Notes under the pieces: model-generated
Database searches by the model: none
Seen by the model: the letters and a program-made list of their open reading frames with translations, nothing else
What the model was told of the DNA's origin: nothing
In this document: in pieces, positions 1 to 9,111 of the stretch
Numbering within the stretch: position 1 is the stretch's first letter
Layout: each line of letters begins with the position of its first letter
Translations under genes and position numbers: made by a program
NCBI GenBank assembly: GCA_002254845.1
Contig: NKPT01000002.1
Location: 124,001 to 188,000, forward strand
Direction of reading: 5' to 3'
From: Chloracidobacterium sp. CP2_5A
Lineage (GTDB): Bacteria; Acidobacteriota; Blastocatellia; Chloracidobacteriales; Chloracidobacteriaceae
DNA: 64,000 nt

Positions 1-75
1 TTGCAATGGCGGCTGGCCGCCGCGCTGTGGCTGGCGCACGTTGTCGTTTTCAGCCTCTTTGTCCGGCCTTGGTAA
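1..75 (+). CDS. C-terminal end of a membrane protein (partial)
   Basis: Frame 1 is open from the window edge to a TAA at 73-75 and encodes 24 residues. They are mostly hydrophobic (LAAALWLAHVVVFSLFV) followed by RPW, which looks like a last transmembrane helix with a short tail. The rest of the gene lies left of the window, so no family can be named. It converges with pxpC and its last 26 bases overlap that gene's 3' end. A short open frame at an edge can arise by chance, so the call rests only on the helix-like composition. Confidence 0.4.
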   Translation: MQWRLAAALWLAHVVVFSLFVRPW

Positions 76-1030
76 GGGTCGCGGCGACAACCAGCTTTGC
101 GAGCCGTTGCCGAAGCGCCGCGGCCGCGCGCTCCGCTTCCGCGATGGTTACTGCCTGGAAGCTCACCTCCGCCCCAAGCGGGCGCTGAACGAAGTCCGGC
201 AGATCGGCGGCGATGATGGCGGCGATGCGCGGATAGCCGCCGACGGTTTGCGCGTCCGCCAGCAGCGCCATCGGGCGACCGTCAGGCGGAAGCTGGATGA
301 CGCCGGGCGCGACAGCCGACGAGACAAGCTCCAGCGGCTCGTCCAGATGCAGTCTCGCGCCTTCCAGGCGGGTGGCCATGCGGTTGGAATCCGCGCCGAC
401 CGTGAACGCTGCGGTGAAAAGGCGCGCCTGATCGCTCGGCGCTAGGCCTTCCAGCTCCGGTCCCGCGATAACGCGAATCGGGCGCCTCGCGCCCCGCGCG
501 TAGCCCGGCCACGCCGCCGGGGACAGCGCCAGCCCGCTCGCGATCGCCGCCGCGTCGGCTGACAGCGGGAGCCGGTCGCCGGCTTGAAGCGGGCGACCAA
601 GCAAGCCGTCGAGTCCGGCGAAGGGCGTCATGGCGGCGCTGCCAAGCCAGCGCGCCGTCGCCAGCCCGCCGGCGACGGCCAGGTAGGCCCAGCGACCGTA
701 GCGCGGTCCTTGAAAGCTGAGGACTTGTCCGGCTTGGGCGCGATACCGTCGCCAGTTGGTCAGCGGGCGTCCGTCGAGCGCCGGGCTGAAATCCGCGCCG
801 CCGAGGGCGAAAAGCGTCGTTTGCGCAAACCGCAGCCGCGGGGCGGGGAAGTGCATTTCCAGCGCGGGCGCTTCCGCGGCATTTCCCGCGAGAAGGTTGG
901 CTATGGCGGCGGCCAGTCGGTCGAGCGCGCCGCCGGGCGCGACGCCAAGTCGCCGCCGGCCAGGGCGCCCGGCGTCTTGCACCGAGGCGTATAAGCCCCC
1001 CTCAAGAACTTCTATGCCCGCTTCGTACAC
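50..1030 (-). CDS. pxpC: PxpC/KipA-type biotin-dependent carboxyltransferase-like protein (5-oxoprolinase subunit C)
   Basis: A 326-aa protein of the KipA/AHS2 family, which with PxpA and PxpB forms the ATP-dependent 5-oxoprolinase that opens pyroglutamate to glutamate. The N-terminus IEVLEGGLYASVQDAGRPG and the internal PFAGLDGLLGRPLQAGD region fit this family, and the length is typical. The start is GTG at 1028-1030 with a G-rich stretch just upstream. It is the last gene of a minus-strand run after hisC (29 bp gap). The usual partners pxpA and pxpB are not in the window, so the exact substrate is inferred from family only. Its 3' end overlaps the tail of the convergent gene at the left edge. 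Confidence 0.85.
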   Translation of the reverse strand: MYEAGIEVLEGGLYASVQDAGRPGRRRLGVAPGGALDRLAAAIANLLAGNAAEAPALEMHFPAPRLRFAQTTLFALGGADFSPALDGRPLTNWRRYRAQAGQVLSFQGPRYGRWAYLAVAGGLATARWLGSAAMTPFAGLDGLLGRPLQAGDRLPLSADAAAIASGLALSPAAWPGYARGARRPIRVIAGPELEGLAPSDQARLFTAAFTVGADSNRMATRLEGARLHLDEPLELVSSAVAPGVIQLPPDGRPMALLADAQTVGGYPRIAAIIAADLPDFVQRPLGAEVSFQAVTIAEAERAAAALRQRLAKLVVAATLTKAGQRG

Positions 1031-1059
1031 GTTTGCGCCCCCGCGTCAGGCGGCGTTTT

Positions 1060-2181
1060 CTAGGTCGTCGAGGACGCCGACCCTCCCGCCGCGCGCTCGG
1101 TGAGGCGCTCCGGCCGCGCGTCCTTGAAAAACGCCAGCAGCGCGTCGTTTTCCTCCGGCGCGCCGATGTTGAAGCGGACGTATTCGCCCAGCAGCGGATA
1201 CCGGCTGACATCGCGGATGAGAATGCCCCGCGCGAGGAGCGCCTCGAAAAGCTGCGCGGGCGCGACGCGCGGCGTGTGCAGCAGATGAAAGTTCGCGCGG
1301 CTTGGCAAGAGCTTGACCCAGGCAATGTCGTCCATCGCCGTCCTCACGCGCTCGCGCTCGCGGACGATGCGCTCGACCAGCGGGCGCAGCTCCGCGTCGT
1401 ACATCTCGACGGCGACCTGCGCCGCCGTCAGCGAAAAGAAGTTCACATTATAAGGCAGCTTGGCTTTGTTCAGCTCCAAGGCGACTTCGGGCGCGACCAG
1501 CCCGTACCCAAGGCGCAGCCCGGCCATCGCCATCGCTTTCGAGAAGGTGCGCAAAACGACCAGCCGCGGAAAGTCGGACAGCAGCGGGACAAAGTTCTGG
1601 TCGCAGAACTCGTGATAAGCCTCATCCACGATGACGAAGCCGTCGAAATCCGTCAGCGCGGCGCGCAGCTCCGCCTCGCCGACGGCGACGCCGGTGGGGT
1701 TGTTCGGCGAGCAGAGGATGACGGCGACGGCCTGCGTCCGCTGCGCGGCGTCAAGCATCGCCGGTATGTCGTAGCTGAAATCCGGTCGGGGCGGGACGTT
1801 GACCGCCGCGCCGCCCAACACCTCGACCATCAGCCGGTAGACGGTAAAGGTCGGCTCGCTCAGGACGACCGCCGCGCCAGGCGCAACCAACACCGTCAGG
1901 AGCGCCTGGATGATTTCGTTCGAGCCATTGCCGACGACGACGCCTTCGGGACGCCATCCGGCGAAGCGCGCCAGCGTCGCCTGCAAATCGGTCGGAACGA
2001 AATCCGGATACCGCGCCCAGTCGCGCCCGGCCACGCGGCGCAGCGTTTCCTCGACGATGGCGGGCGGCATGCCAAATGGATTTTCGTTCTGGTTGAGCTT
2101 GATGGGCGCGGGGCGCGGCGTCAGCGCGTAGGGCTGCAACCGCCGCACCGACGGCTTGATCAGCTCGTCGAGCGTTCGCAT
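1060..2181 (-). CDS. hisC: histidinol-phosphate aminotransferase
   Basis: A 373-aa fold-type I PLP aminotransferase that converts imidazole-acetol phosphate and glutamate to histidinol phosphate and 2-oxoglutarate. Family marks are the N-terminal KLNQNENPFG, SPNNPTG at about 158-164, the VDEAYHEF segment (D186, Y189), the PLP lysine in TFSKAMAMAGLRLGY (K215) and a C-terminal VRFNIG. The ORF track starts 68 codons upstream, inside gcvPA in another frame. The ATG at 2179-2181 gives the normal HisC length and sits 4 bp after the gcvPA stop, so the two genes are probably translationally coupled. No other histidine genes are nearby. Aromatic or other amino acids are possible alternative substrates. 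Confidence 0.9.
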   Translation of the reverse strand: MRTLDELIKPSVRRLQPYALTPRPAPIKLNQNENPFGMPPAIVEETLRRVAGRDWARYPDFVPTDLQATLARFAGWRPEGVVVGNGSNEIIQALLTVLVAPGAAVVLSEPTFTVYRLMVEVLGGAAVNVPPRPDFSYDIPAMLDAAQRTQAVAVILCSPNNPTGVAVGEAELRAALTDFDGFVIVDEAYHEFCDQNFVPLLSDFPRLVVLRTFSKAMAMAGLRLGYGLVAPEVALELNKAKLPYNVNFFSLTAAQVAVEMYDAELRPLVERIVRERERVRTAMDDIAWVKLLPSRANFHLLHTPRVAPAQLFEALLARGILIRDVSRYPLLGEYVRFNIGAPEENDALLAFFKDARPERLTERAAGGSASSTT

Positions 2182-2185
2182 GGCG

Positions 2186-3535
2186 TCAGCCCGCGCTGTA
2201 CCGGGCCAGCTTCGCCGCGAAATCGTCCATAGCGGCGCGGGTCGCGTTCTCGGTCGCGCACACGAGCAGCTCGCGCGTTCGCTCCGGGAAGTAGCGCGAA
2301 AGCGGCAGCCCGGCCAGGATGCCTTCGGCAAGCAGCTCATCCACGATGCGCGCCGCGGAAACCGGCGTCCGGACGACGAATTCATTGAAAATCGGCGCGC
2401 GATACGCCAGCTCGAAGCCGGGCAGCGCCGCGAGCGCGTTTTTCAGGTAGGCCGCTTTCTGCAAGTTGCGCGTCGCCAGCTCCTGAAGGCCGCGCCGCCC
2501 GACGGTGGAGAGGTAAATGGCGGCGACCAGCGCGCATAGCCCCTCGTTGCTGCAAATGTTCGAGGTCGCCTTTTCGCGCCGGATGTGCTGCTCGCGCGTG
2601 GCGAGCGTGATGACAAAGCCCCGGTTGCCTTCGGCGTCGTAGGCCTGCCCGATCAGGCGCCCCGGCATCTGGCGCGCAAACCGTTCGCGCGCGGCGAAAA
2701 AGCCCAGGTGCGGCCCGCCAAAGGACGGCGGAATGCCGAAGGATTGGCCTTCGCCGACGACAATGTCCGCGCCGACTTCGCCAGGCGGGACAAGCAGCCC
2801 GAGCGACAGGGCTTCAGCGACGGCGACCACCGTCATCGCTTTGCATTTCTGAGTCGCTTCCGCCACGGGCGCGACATCCTCAAGACAGCCGAAAAAGTTC
2901 GGCGACTGAACGGCGACACAGGCGGTGGCGTCATTGACCAGCGCCTCAATCGGCGTGGTTGTTCCGTTTTCGGTCAGCGGAGCGATGACCAGCTCAATCC
3001 CGGCGCGGCGCGCGTAGGTTTCACAGACCGCTCGATATTCGGGGTGAACGCCCGCTGACATCACGACGCGGAGGCGATTCGTCAGCCGGACGGCCATCAG
3101 GATCGCTTCCGCCAGCGAGGTCGCGCCGTCATACATCGAGGCGTTCGAGACATCCATGCCGGTTAGCTGGCAAATCAGCGTCTGATACTCGAAAATCGCC
3201 TGCAGCGTGCCCTGATTGATTTCCGGCTGGTAGGGGGTATAGCTCGTGTAAAACTCCGACCGCGACGCGAGCATGTCAACAATGAGCGGTCGGGCGTGGT
3301 CATAGACGCCAGCCCCCAGAAACGAAGCCCGCGGCAGGACGTTTTGTCCGGCTAGCGATTCAAACAGCGCCGTCAGCTCGGCCTCGCTCGCCATCGGCGG
3401 CAGGTTCAGCGGGCGCTGGAGCTTGAGCTCTTCGGGAATGCCCTGGAATAGCTCGTCAATGGTCGATGCCCCAATCGTGGCAAGCATCGAGGCCCGCTCT
3501 TCCGGCGTCGCGTTCGGGATGTAGCGCATAGGCAT
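2186..3535 (-). CDS. gcvPA: glycine dehydrogenase (decarboxylating) subunit 1
   Basis: A 449-aa N-terminal half of the split P-protein of the glycine cleavage system, which decarboxylates glycine and passes the aminomethyl group to lipoyl-GcvH. The start MRYIPNATPEERASML, the YTPYQPEINQGTLQAIFEYQT stretch and GLCALVAAIYLSTVGRRGLQELA match GcvPA. The PLP-lysine half (GcvPB) is not in the window, although in many genomes it directly follows gcvPA; here hisC occupies that place. Two ATGs (3535 and 3529) are possible starts. It follows gcvH by 71 bp in the same direction. Confidence 0.93.
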   Translation of the reverse strand: MPMRYIPNATPEERASMLATIGASTIDELFQGIPEELKLQRPLNLPPMASEAELTALFESLAGQNVLPRASFLGAGVYDHARPLIVDMLASRSEFYTSYTPYQPEINQGTLQAIFEYQTLICQLTGMDVSNASMYDGATSLAEAILMAVRLTNRLRVVMSAGVHPEYRAVCETYARRAGIELVIAPLTENGTTTPIEALVNDATACVAVQSPNFFGCLEDVAPVAEATQKCKAMTVVAVAEALSLGLLVPPGEVGADIVVGEGQSFGIPPSFGGPHLGFFAARERFARQMPGRLIGQAYDAEGNRGFVITLATREQHIRREKATSNICSNEGLCALVAAIYLSTVGRRGLQELATRNLQKAAYLKNALAALPGFELAYRAPIFNEFVVRTPVSAARIVDELLAEGILAGLPLSRYFPERTRELLVCATENATRAAMDDFAAKLARYSAG

Positions 3536-3606
3536 TGGAGACGCTGCGGCGACCAGCCCAGCGCGGGGGCGGTGACCGGGCCAGTCGCGGAGCGCGGCGC
3601 TTCTCG

Positions 3607-3993
3607 TTATTTCTCGTTGATAAAGTCTTCGTATTCGGCGGCGCTCAGCAGCGCGTCCGTTTCGCTCAAGTTGGAGAGCTTAATCACGATCATCCACCCG
3701 TCATCGTAGGGTGACGTGTTCACGAGTTCCGGCGCGTCGGCCAGCTTGGCGTTGACCTCGATGACCTCGCCTGAAACGGGCGAAAACAACTCGCTGACGG
3801 CCTTGACCGACTCAACCGAGCCAAACGGCTCATTGGCTTTGACCATTGCGCCGATCTTCGGCAGGTCTACATAAACGACATCGCCTAGCGAGTCCTGGGC
3901 GTAAAAAGTGATGCCGACCCGCCCGCTGTCGCCAGTGATGCGGATCCACTCGTGGTCTTTGGTGTATTGCAAGTCGTCGGGATAGTTCGCCAT
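3607..3993 (-). CDS. gcvH: glycine cleavage system H protein
   Basis: A 128-aa lipoyl carrier protein that shuttles the aminomethyl intermediate between the P, T and L proteins. The lipoylation site ESVKAVSEL is intact (K64), and the protein ends with the usual DALLSAAEYEDFINEK-type tail. The ORF track extends 72 codons upstream into gcvT in a different frame. The ATG at 3991-3993 (MANYPDDLQYTKDHEW) gives the standard H-protein length. It lies 34 bp after gcvT and 71 bp before gcvPA, all on the minus strand, consistent with one glycine-cleavage operon. Confidence 0.96.
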   Translation of the reverse strand: MANYPDDLQYTKDHEWIRITGDSGRVGITFYAQDSLGDVVYVDLPKIGAMVKANEPFGSVESVKAVSELFSPVSGEVIEVNAKLADAPELVNTSPYDDGWMIVIKLSNLSETDALLSAAEYEDFINEK

Positions 3994-4027
3994 GAAAAAC
4001 CCTCGCCAGAATGTCTTGCGCGCCGTC

Positions 4028-5122
4028 TTACTTGGGGCGCGCGTAGAAGGGAGTCGGGACGATGCGGCAGGGAACTTCGCGTCCGCGCGCCACAGCCAAC
4101 ACTCGCGTTCCGACCGCTGTTTTGTCAATTGGAAGATACGCCAGCCCAATATTTTTCTTGAGAAACGGCGACGGGCTGCCGGATGTGACGCGCCCAATCT
4201 CGCGCCCATCGGCGACCAGCGGGTAGCCGTCGCGGATAGGGACGCGATCCTCGACCTCGAAGCCGACCAGCTTCCGCGTCAGGCCGGCGGCCTTTTGCCT
4301 GAGCAGCGCATCGCGCCCAACGAAGTCGCCCTTGTCGAGCTTGCAGATCCAGCCTAGGCCGGCTTCGAGCGGCGTTACAGCGTCGTCAATCTCGTGACCG
4401 TAAAGCGCCAGCTTGGCTTCAAGGCGCAGCGTGTTGCGCGCGCCAAGCCCGCACGGCGTCGGATGGCCGGCTTCCGCCAGGGCCGTCCAGAGCCGCTCGG
4501 CGTCGTCCGGCGCGCAGTAAAGCTCAAAGCCGTCCTCGCCGGTGTAGCCCGTGCGCGCCACGAGCGTCGGGACGCCAGCCAAGACCGCGTCGCGCCGAAA
4601 TCGGTAGTAGCCAAGCCCGGCGAGGTCTTCCGCTGCCAGCGACTGCACAATCGCCGCCGCTCGCGGCCCCTGCACGGCAAGCTGCGCGTAATCGGCGCTG
4701 ACATCGCAAACTTCAACGTCAAAGCCCGCGGCATGGCGGGCGAGCCAAGCGGCGTCCTTATCCGCGTTCGCCGCATTCACACAAAGGAAATACGCGTCTT
4801 CCGCGAAGCGGTGCACAAGGATATCGTCCACGAACGTGCCGCGCTCGGTCAGCAGCGCCGAGTACTGCGCCTGCCCGTCCGTTAGCCGCGCCGCGTCATT
4901 GCAGGTCACGCGCTGAATGAACTTCAGGGCGTCGCGCCCCCGGACGAGAATTTCGCCCATGTGGCTGACATCAAAAATGCCCGCCGCCGTTCGAACGGCT
5001 AAGTGCTCCGCGACCAAGCCGCCGTACTCGACCGGCATCGCCCATCCGGCGAATGGCGTCATCTTCGCGCCAAGCGACCGATGGAGAGCGTCGAGCGGTG
5101 ACTGGCGAAGTTCAGGCGACAC
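4028..5122 (-). CDS. gcvT: aminomethyltransferase (glycine cleavage T protein)
   Basis: A 364-aa tetrahydrofolate-dependent aminomethyltransferase that releases ammonia from the aminomethyl-lipoyl H protein and forms methylene-THF. Diagnostic stretches are MTPFAGWAMPVEY near residue 21, FDVSHMGEI, GTFVDDILVHRF, GYTGEDGFELY and a C-terminal GLAYLP region. The start is GTG at 5120-5122; the next ATG (residue 21) would cut into the conserved N-terminus. It is the first gene of the gcvT-gcvH-gcvPA-hisC-pxpC run. The 158-bp leader between it and lon was read for a glycine riboswitch and no recognisable aptamer sequence was found. Confidence 0.95.
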   Translation of the reverse strand: MSPELRQSPLDALHRSLGAKMTPFAGWAMPVEYGGLVAEHLAVRTAAGIFDVSHMGEILVRGRDALKFIQRVTCNDAARLTDGQAQYSALLTERGTFVDDILVHRFAEDAYFLCVNAANADKDAAWLARHAAGFDVEVCDVSADYAQLAVQGPRAAAIVQSLAAEDLAGLGYYRFRRDAVLAGVPTLVARTGYTGEDGFELYCAPDDAERLWTALAEAGHPTPCGLGARNTLRLEAKLALYGHEIDDAVTPLEAGLGWICKLDKGDFVGRDALLRQKAAGLTRKLVGFEVEDRVPIRDGYPLVADGREIGRVTSGSPSPFLKKNIGLAYLPIDKTAVGTRVLAVARGREVPCRIVPTPFYARPK

Positions 5123-5280
5123 GAAACAGAGAAGCCTTGTGGTTGAAATCCGGTCGGCAAGGCCGCATGACTAAGGTCAGCGACGCTACCACTGCCCCCT
5201 GTGAACGGTCAAGGCAGCCCAGCCAAGTCAGCGACGGGCGGCGATCCGGGCGCGCTGCCGATACCGCGCCGCTTGGCAGG

Positions 5281-7716
5281 CTATTTGGCCGCGCTTTTGC
5301 CTGGCGCGGGCTTGACAGGCTTGCCTAGCGCCGCCGCGAGGACTTCGCTGACATCGTTGACGTAAACAAACCGCAGTCCCTTGACGAGCTCGGCGGCAAT
5401 CTCGCTCGCGTCCGGCTGATTCCTGGCTGGAAGAATCACTGTTTTGATGCCGGCGCGGCGCGCGGCCAGCACCTTTTCGCGGATGCCTCCGACGGGCAGC
5501 ACGTCGCCGCGCAGGGTGATTTCGCCCGTCATCGCCACGGCGCGCTTGACCGGGCGGCGCGCCAGCGCCGAGACCATGGCCGTCGCCATCGTGATGCCGG
5601 CCGACGGGCCGTCTTTCGGAATCGCGCCTTCGGGAACGTGAATGTGCAGGTCGTGCTGCGCGAAGATGTCTGGCTCGATGCCGAGCTCGCGCGCGCGCGA
5701 CTTGGCGTAGGAGAGCGCGGCCTGAGCGGATTCCTTCATGACCTCGCCCAGCTTGCCAGTCAGCAGCAGCCCGCCTTTCCCGCGCAGCAGCAGCGCCTCG
5801 ACGTGCAGGACGTCGCCGCCGACACTCGTCCACGCCAAGCCGGCCGCGACGCCGACGCGATCCTGGGCCAAAATGGCGTCAGCTTGAAATTTCGGCGCGC
5901 CGAGGTAATCCGCCAGCGTCGCCGCCGCGACGATGGTCTTTTCTTCCGCGCCTTCCGCCACGCGCCGCGCGACCTTGCGGCAAATCTTGCCAATTTCGCG
6001 TTCAAGCTGCCGAACGCCAGCCTCGCGGGTGTAGCGGGCGATGACGGCGCGCAGCGCGCTTGCCGCAATCGCAAGGCGCTTGCCCGTCAGTCCGTTTTCA
6101 GCCATCTGCTTCGGAACTAAATGACGCCGGGCGATAACCAGTTTTTCTTCCTGCGTGTAGCCTGGCAGCCGGACGATTTCGAGCCGGTCGCGCAGCGCGG
6201 GCTGAATGGTGTCGGTGACGTTAGCCGTCAGCAAAAACATCACCTTCGACAAATCGAAGGCCACGCCCAAGTAGTTGTCTCGAAACGCATGGTTTTGCTC
6301 CGGGTCGAGCACTTCCAGCAGCGCCGAGGCCGGATCGCCCCGGAAGTCGTGACCGAGCTTGTCCACTTCGTCGAGGAGCATCAGCGGGTTGTTTGAGCCG
6401 GCTTGCTGAAGACCCAGGATGATGCGTCCGGGCAGCGCCCCGACGTACGTCCGGCGGTGGCCGCGGATTTCGGCTTCATCATGAACGCCGCCTAGCGAAA
6501 TATGGACAAACTTGCGCCCAATCGCCTTGGCGACCGAGCGTCCCAGCGAGGTCTTGCCAACGCCGGGCGGCCCGACCAAGCAGAGCAGGACGCCCTTGGC
6601 ATCCGGCTTGAGACAGCGCACGGCGAGGGCTTCCAGAATGCGATCCTTGATGGCGTCAAGGCCGTAGTGATCGGCGTCGAGGACGGCCTTGACGCGCGGC
6701 AAGTCAATGTAGTCCTCCGTGCTGACCCTCCACGGAAGCGCCAGCAGCGTATCCAGGTAGGCGCGTAGCAGCCCCGCTTCGGCGGCGTCCGGGTGGAGCC
6801 GCTCAAGGCGCTTGAGCTGGCGGGCAGCTTCCTCGCGCGCGCTCTCCGGGAGCTGCGCTTCGGCGATCTTCTCCTGATAGGCGGCGACTTCATCGCCCAA
6901 GTCGGAGACCTCGCCCAACTCCTGTTGGATGGCCTTGAGCTGCTGCCGCAAGTAAAACTCGCGCTGCGAGCGATCGATCTCGCCCTTGGCCTGACTGCTA
7001 ATTTCCTGCTGGACGGTGAGCACGCCCACCTCGCGCGCCATCAGGTCGTGTACCCGCCGCAAGCGAGCGACCGGATTGGTCTCTTCGAGAATGGCTTGTG
7101 CGTCGCTAATTTTGGCGTCGAGGTTGGAGGCGCACAGGTCGGCCAATCGCCCCGGGTCGTCCAGCGAGTTCGCGATGGCGAGCACTTCCGCCGAAACTTG
7201 CTTGCCGAGCGCGACGACCCGCTCCAGCAAGCTCTTGACCGAGCGGACGAGGGCTTCGACTTCTAGACTTAGCTCAACGGTCGTCTCGGCAATCGGCTGA
7301 ACCTGCGCCCGCAAGTAGCCGGCTTCTTCGGTCACGCTGAGCAGCGCGGCCCGCGTCAACCCCTGAACGAGGACGCGCACCCGTCCGTCGCCCATCTTGA
7401 TGAGGCGCATCACCACAGCCACCGTGCCGATCCGATGCAGGTCGGCGTCCGTCGGGTCCTCGTTTTCCGGGTCGCGCTGAGTGGCCAGAACAATGAGCCG
7501 CTGGCTGGGCAGCGCGCTCTCAATCGCGCGCTGCGACTTCTCGCGCTGTACAAAAAGCGGGACAATCAGAAATGGAAAAATAACAATATCGCGCAGCGGC
7601 AGGAGCGGCAGCCGGTCGGGAATCTCAATGGCGCCCTCGCCAGTCAGCGGGAGGTCGTCGGACAGCTCGTTGGCGATGGGCAGCGCCACGTTGGCGTTCA
7701 AGATTTTTGAGACCAT
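5281..7716 (-). CDS. lon: ATP-dependent Lon protease
   Basis: An 811-aa serine-lysine AAA+ protease of the bacterial LonA class that degrades misfolded and regulatory proteins in the cytoplasm. Visible parts are an N-terminal LON substrate-binding domain ([14 protein letters not shown]), a coiled middle region, Walker A GPPGVGKT, Walker [10 protein letters not shown], and a C-terminal peptidase domain with catalytic Ser in GPSAGITM (S705) and Lys 43 residues later (K748), the standard spacing. The ATG at 7714-7716 opens directly onto the LON domain with a short leader. The tail is Lys/Pro/Ala-rich. It is transcribed divergently from the TIGR04222/DUF692 genes, with a 297-bp spacer between them. 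Confidence 0.97.
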   Translation of the reverse strand: MVSKILNANVALPIANELSDDLPLTGEGAIEIPDRLPLLPLRDIVIFPFLIVPLFVQREKSQRAIESALPSQRLIVLATQRDPENEDPTDADLHRIGTVAVVMRLIKMGDGRVRVLVQGLTRAALLSVTEEAGYLRAQVQPIAETTVELSLEVEALVRSVKSLLERVVALGKQVSAEVLAIANSLDDPGRLADLCASNLDAKISDAQAILEETNPVARLRRVHDLMAREVGVLTVQQEISSQAKGEIDRSQREFYLRQQLKAIQQELGEVSDLGDEVAAYQEKIAEAQLPESAREEAARQLKRLERLHPDAAEAGLLRAYLDTLLALPWRVSTEDYIDLPRVKAVLDADHYGLDAIKDRILEALAVRCLKPDAKGVLLCLVGPPGVGKTSLGRSVAKAIGRKFVHISLGGVHDEAEIRGHRRTYVGALPGRIILGLQQAGSNNPLMLLDEVDKLGHDFRGDPASALLEVLDPEQNHAFRDNYLGVAFDLSKVMFLLTANVTDTIQPALRDRLEIVRLPGYTQEEKLVIARRHLVPKQMAENGLTGKRLAIAASALRAVIARYTREAGVRQLEREIGKICRKVARRVAEGAEEKTIVAAATLADYLGAPKFQADAILAQDRVGVAAGLAWTSVGGDVLHVEALLLRGKGGLLLTGKLGEVMKESAQAALSYAKSRARELGIEPDIFAQHDLHIHVPEGAIPKDGPSAGITMATAMVSALARRPVKRAVAMTGEITLRGDVLPVGGIREKVLAARRAGIKTVILPARNQPDASEIAAELVKGLRFVYVNDVSEVLAAALGKPVKPAPGKSAAK

Positions 7717-7749
7717 GGCAGTTTAGCCCGCAAGATGCGGCGGACGCAT

Positions 7750-7779
7750 AAAATATCGTGTTTGTCCCCACATGTGAAA
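7750..7779 (-). promoter_or_regulatory. candidate sigma70-type promoter for lon
   Basis: Read on the minus strand, TTTCAC and TATTTT are separated by 18 bp, ending about 33 bp upstream of the lon ATG. The -10 box is fair and the -35 box weak. No CIRCE element or clear heat-shock sigma site was seen. The rest of the 7717-8013 spacer has no open frame worth calling. It holds this site and the direct repeat at 7872-7893. Confidence 0.3.
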
Positions 7780-7871
7780 GCGCGTCGCCTGGGCGGCGCG
7801 AGTCAAAGCCCGTTTTTTTCAAACGCCCATGCTTAAAAAGAATGGATCCTAAACAGCTTTGTTACATTGCC

Positions 7872-7893
7872 TGCGTACAACATGCGTACAACA
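7872..7893. repeat. two tandem 11-bp direct repeats upstream of the DUF692 locus
   Basis: TGCGTACAACA occurs twice back to back (7872-7882 and 7883-7893). The period equals about one helical turn, so both copies face the same side of the DNA, as in many direct-repeat operators. It lies about 120 bp upstream of the TIGR04222 gene and 155 bp upstream of lon, so it could act on either. A regulatory role is inferred only from position and phasing. Confidence 0.45.
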
Positions 7894-8013
7894 AATGAAA
7901 CCCTGTCGGGCTCCAGACCGGGTATCAGGCATTGAGATGGCGTTATATGGCTAACACTTCCTGAATAACGCGACTTTCCCCTCTAAACAGACCGCCTGCT
8001 GGAAGATCTAGCT

Positions 8014-9108
8014 ATGAGTTCCTATCCGATGACCACGTTGGAAACGCAATCCGCGCCGAGGAACTCGGCGCAGCCGCCGGAATCCGAAGGCTATGAACGG
8101 CTGTTTTGCGCCATGTGTGTGACGCTGCTGGTCGGCTTCATAGTCGGCATAATAGCCTTGCCCCAATACGCCTTTTGGGCGTATCTCTATCTCTGCATTG
8201 GCCTTATCTGGGCGCTCCACCGGTTGCGGATGGTGTCGGAGCCGATTGGCGAATTGCCGAAAATCGATACTTCCGACCCTTACCGTCTGGCGTATCTGCG
8301 CGGGCGAGCGAATGAAACGCTGCGGGCGGCGGGGGTCTTGCTGATTGAGCGCGGCTACCTGAAGACAGAGCGCAAGGAGGAGGATGATGAGACTTGGCTT
8401 GAAGCATCGCCCTATGGCAATTGCAGCGCCGTCAAGTCGCCGATTGAGCGAGCGGTACTGGGCTTTTTCGCAAAGAAGCGCAACATGCAGGGGATGTTCA
8501 AAGACGAAAGTCTCAAGCTGCAGGTGGACGACCTTTACAAGCCTGAGCTAGTCGCGGCGGGATTTTTGCCCTCGGACGCGCAGTTGGATCGACGCGCCCT
8601 TAACGCCCGCTTCGCGCTGTTGTTCGTCTTAGGGGCTGGCGTCGCCCAAAGCGTCGTCCCCATAATCATAATATGGAGGGGGGATCGCATCTGGGATATT
8701 GAAAACATCGTGAATTACATCATGCTTCCCTTGTTTGGGATTGTGGTGACCATCCTCGCCGCCACTTTGGCGTCGAGATTCGCCAAGGACTATCGAACCC
8801 GTTTGGGCGATCAAGTCGTGAAATCGCTCGCCTCGCTCTTTGAGGGATTGCGCGCCAACGCAGCCAACCTCAAGGCGATCGGCGCGACCAGTCAGATCGC
8901 CTTGCTGGTCGGCTTGTATGGCGTTAGCGCCCTGCCATCCAACGCTTTCCCTGAAGTTCGAGAAATCTTCCGCGTGGCGGCTTCCAGAGGATATTCCAGC
9001 GTTTTCGACATTTTCGACAATAGCGATAGCGCCTGCTGCTGTGGCAGTAGCTGCAGTAGCGGGGACGGCGGCGGCTGCGGCGGCGGCTGCGGCGGCGGCT
9101 GCGGTTAG
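8014..9108 (+). CDS. TIGR04222-type membrane protein with Cys/Gly-rich C-terminal tail (candidate RiPP precursor)
   Basis: A 364-aa protein. Two hydrophobic segments lie at about 31-68, followed by a soluble stretch containing DPYRLAYLRGRANETLRAAGVLLIERGYL and SPIERAVLGFF, which I recognise as the TIGR04222 domain signature. More hydrophobic segments lie near 200-221, 233-255 and 293-308. The last 25 residues are low-complexity with seven cysteines (C341-343, C347, C355, C359, C363) in CCCGSSC and GGGCGGGCGGGCG. The start is ATG at 8014 with GGAAG about 8 bp upstream. The gene ends 3 bp before the DUF692 gene. TIGR04222 proteins with such tails beside DUF692 enzymes have been suspected to be peptide-modification substrates; that role is inferred here. 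The soluble part has no recognised catalytic motif. Confidence 0.8.
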   Translation: MSSYPMTTLETQSAPRNSAQPPESEGYERLFCAMCVTLLVGFIVGIIALPQYAFWAYLYLCIGLIWALHRLRMVSEPIGELPKIDTSDPYRLAYLRGRANETLRAAGVLLIERGYLKTERKEEDDETWLEASPYGNCSAVKSPIERAVLGFFAKKRNMQGMFKDESLKLQVDDLYKPELVAAGFLPSDAQLDRRALNARFALLFVLGAGVAQSVVPIIIIWRGDRIWDIENIVNYIMLPLFGIVVTILAATLASRFAKDYRTRLGDQVVKSLASLFEGLRANAANLKAIGATSQIALLVGLYGVSALPSNAFPEVREIFRVAASRGYSSVFDIFDNSDSACCCGSSCSSGDGGGCGGGCGGGCG

Positions 9109-9111
9109 CTT

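Noticed and set aside
1033-2232. Plus-strand ORF of 399 aa
   Set aside because: It is antisense to hisC, which has all family motifs. Its own sequence is Arg/Asp-rich without domains.
5123-5280. Glycine riboswitch upstream of gcvT
   Set aside because: The leader was read on the minus strand and the conserved aptamer core was not found.
7717-8013. Heat-shock CIRCE or HAIR element upstream of lon
   Set aside because: The spacer was read on both strands and no such inverted repeat was found.
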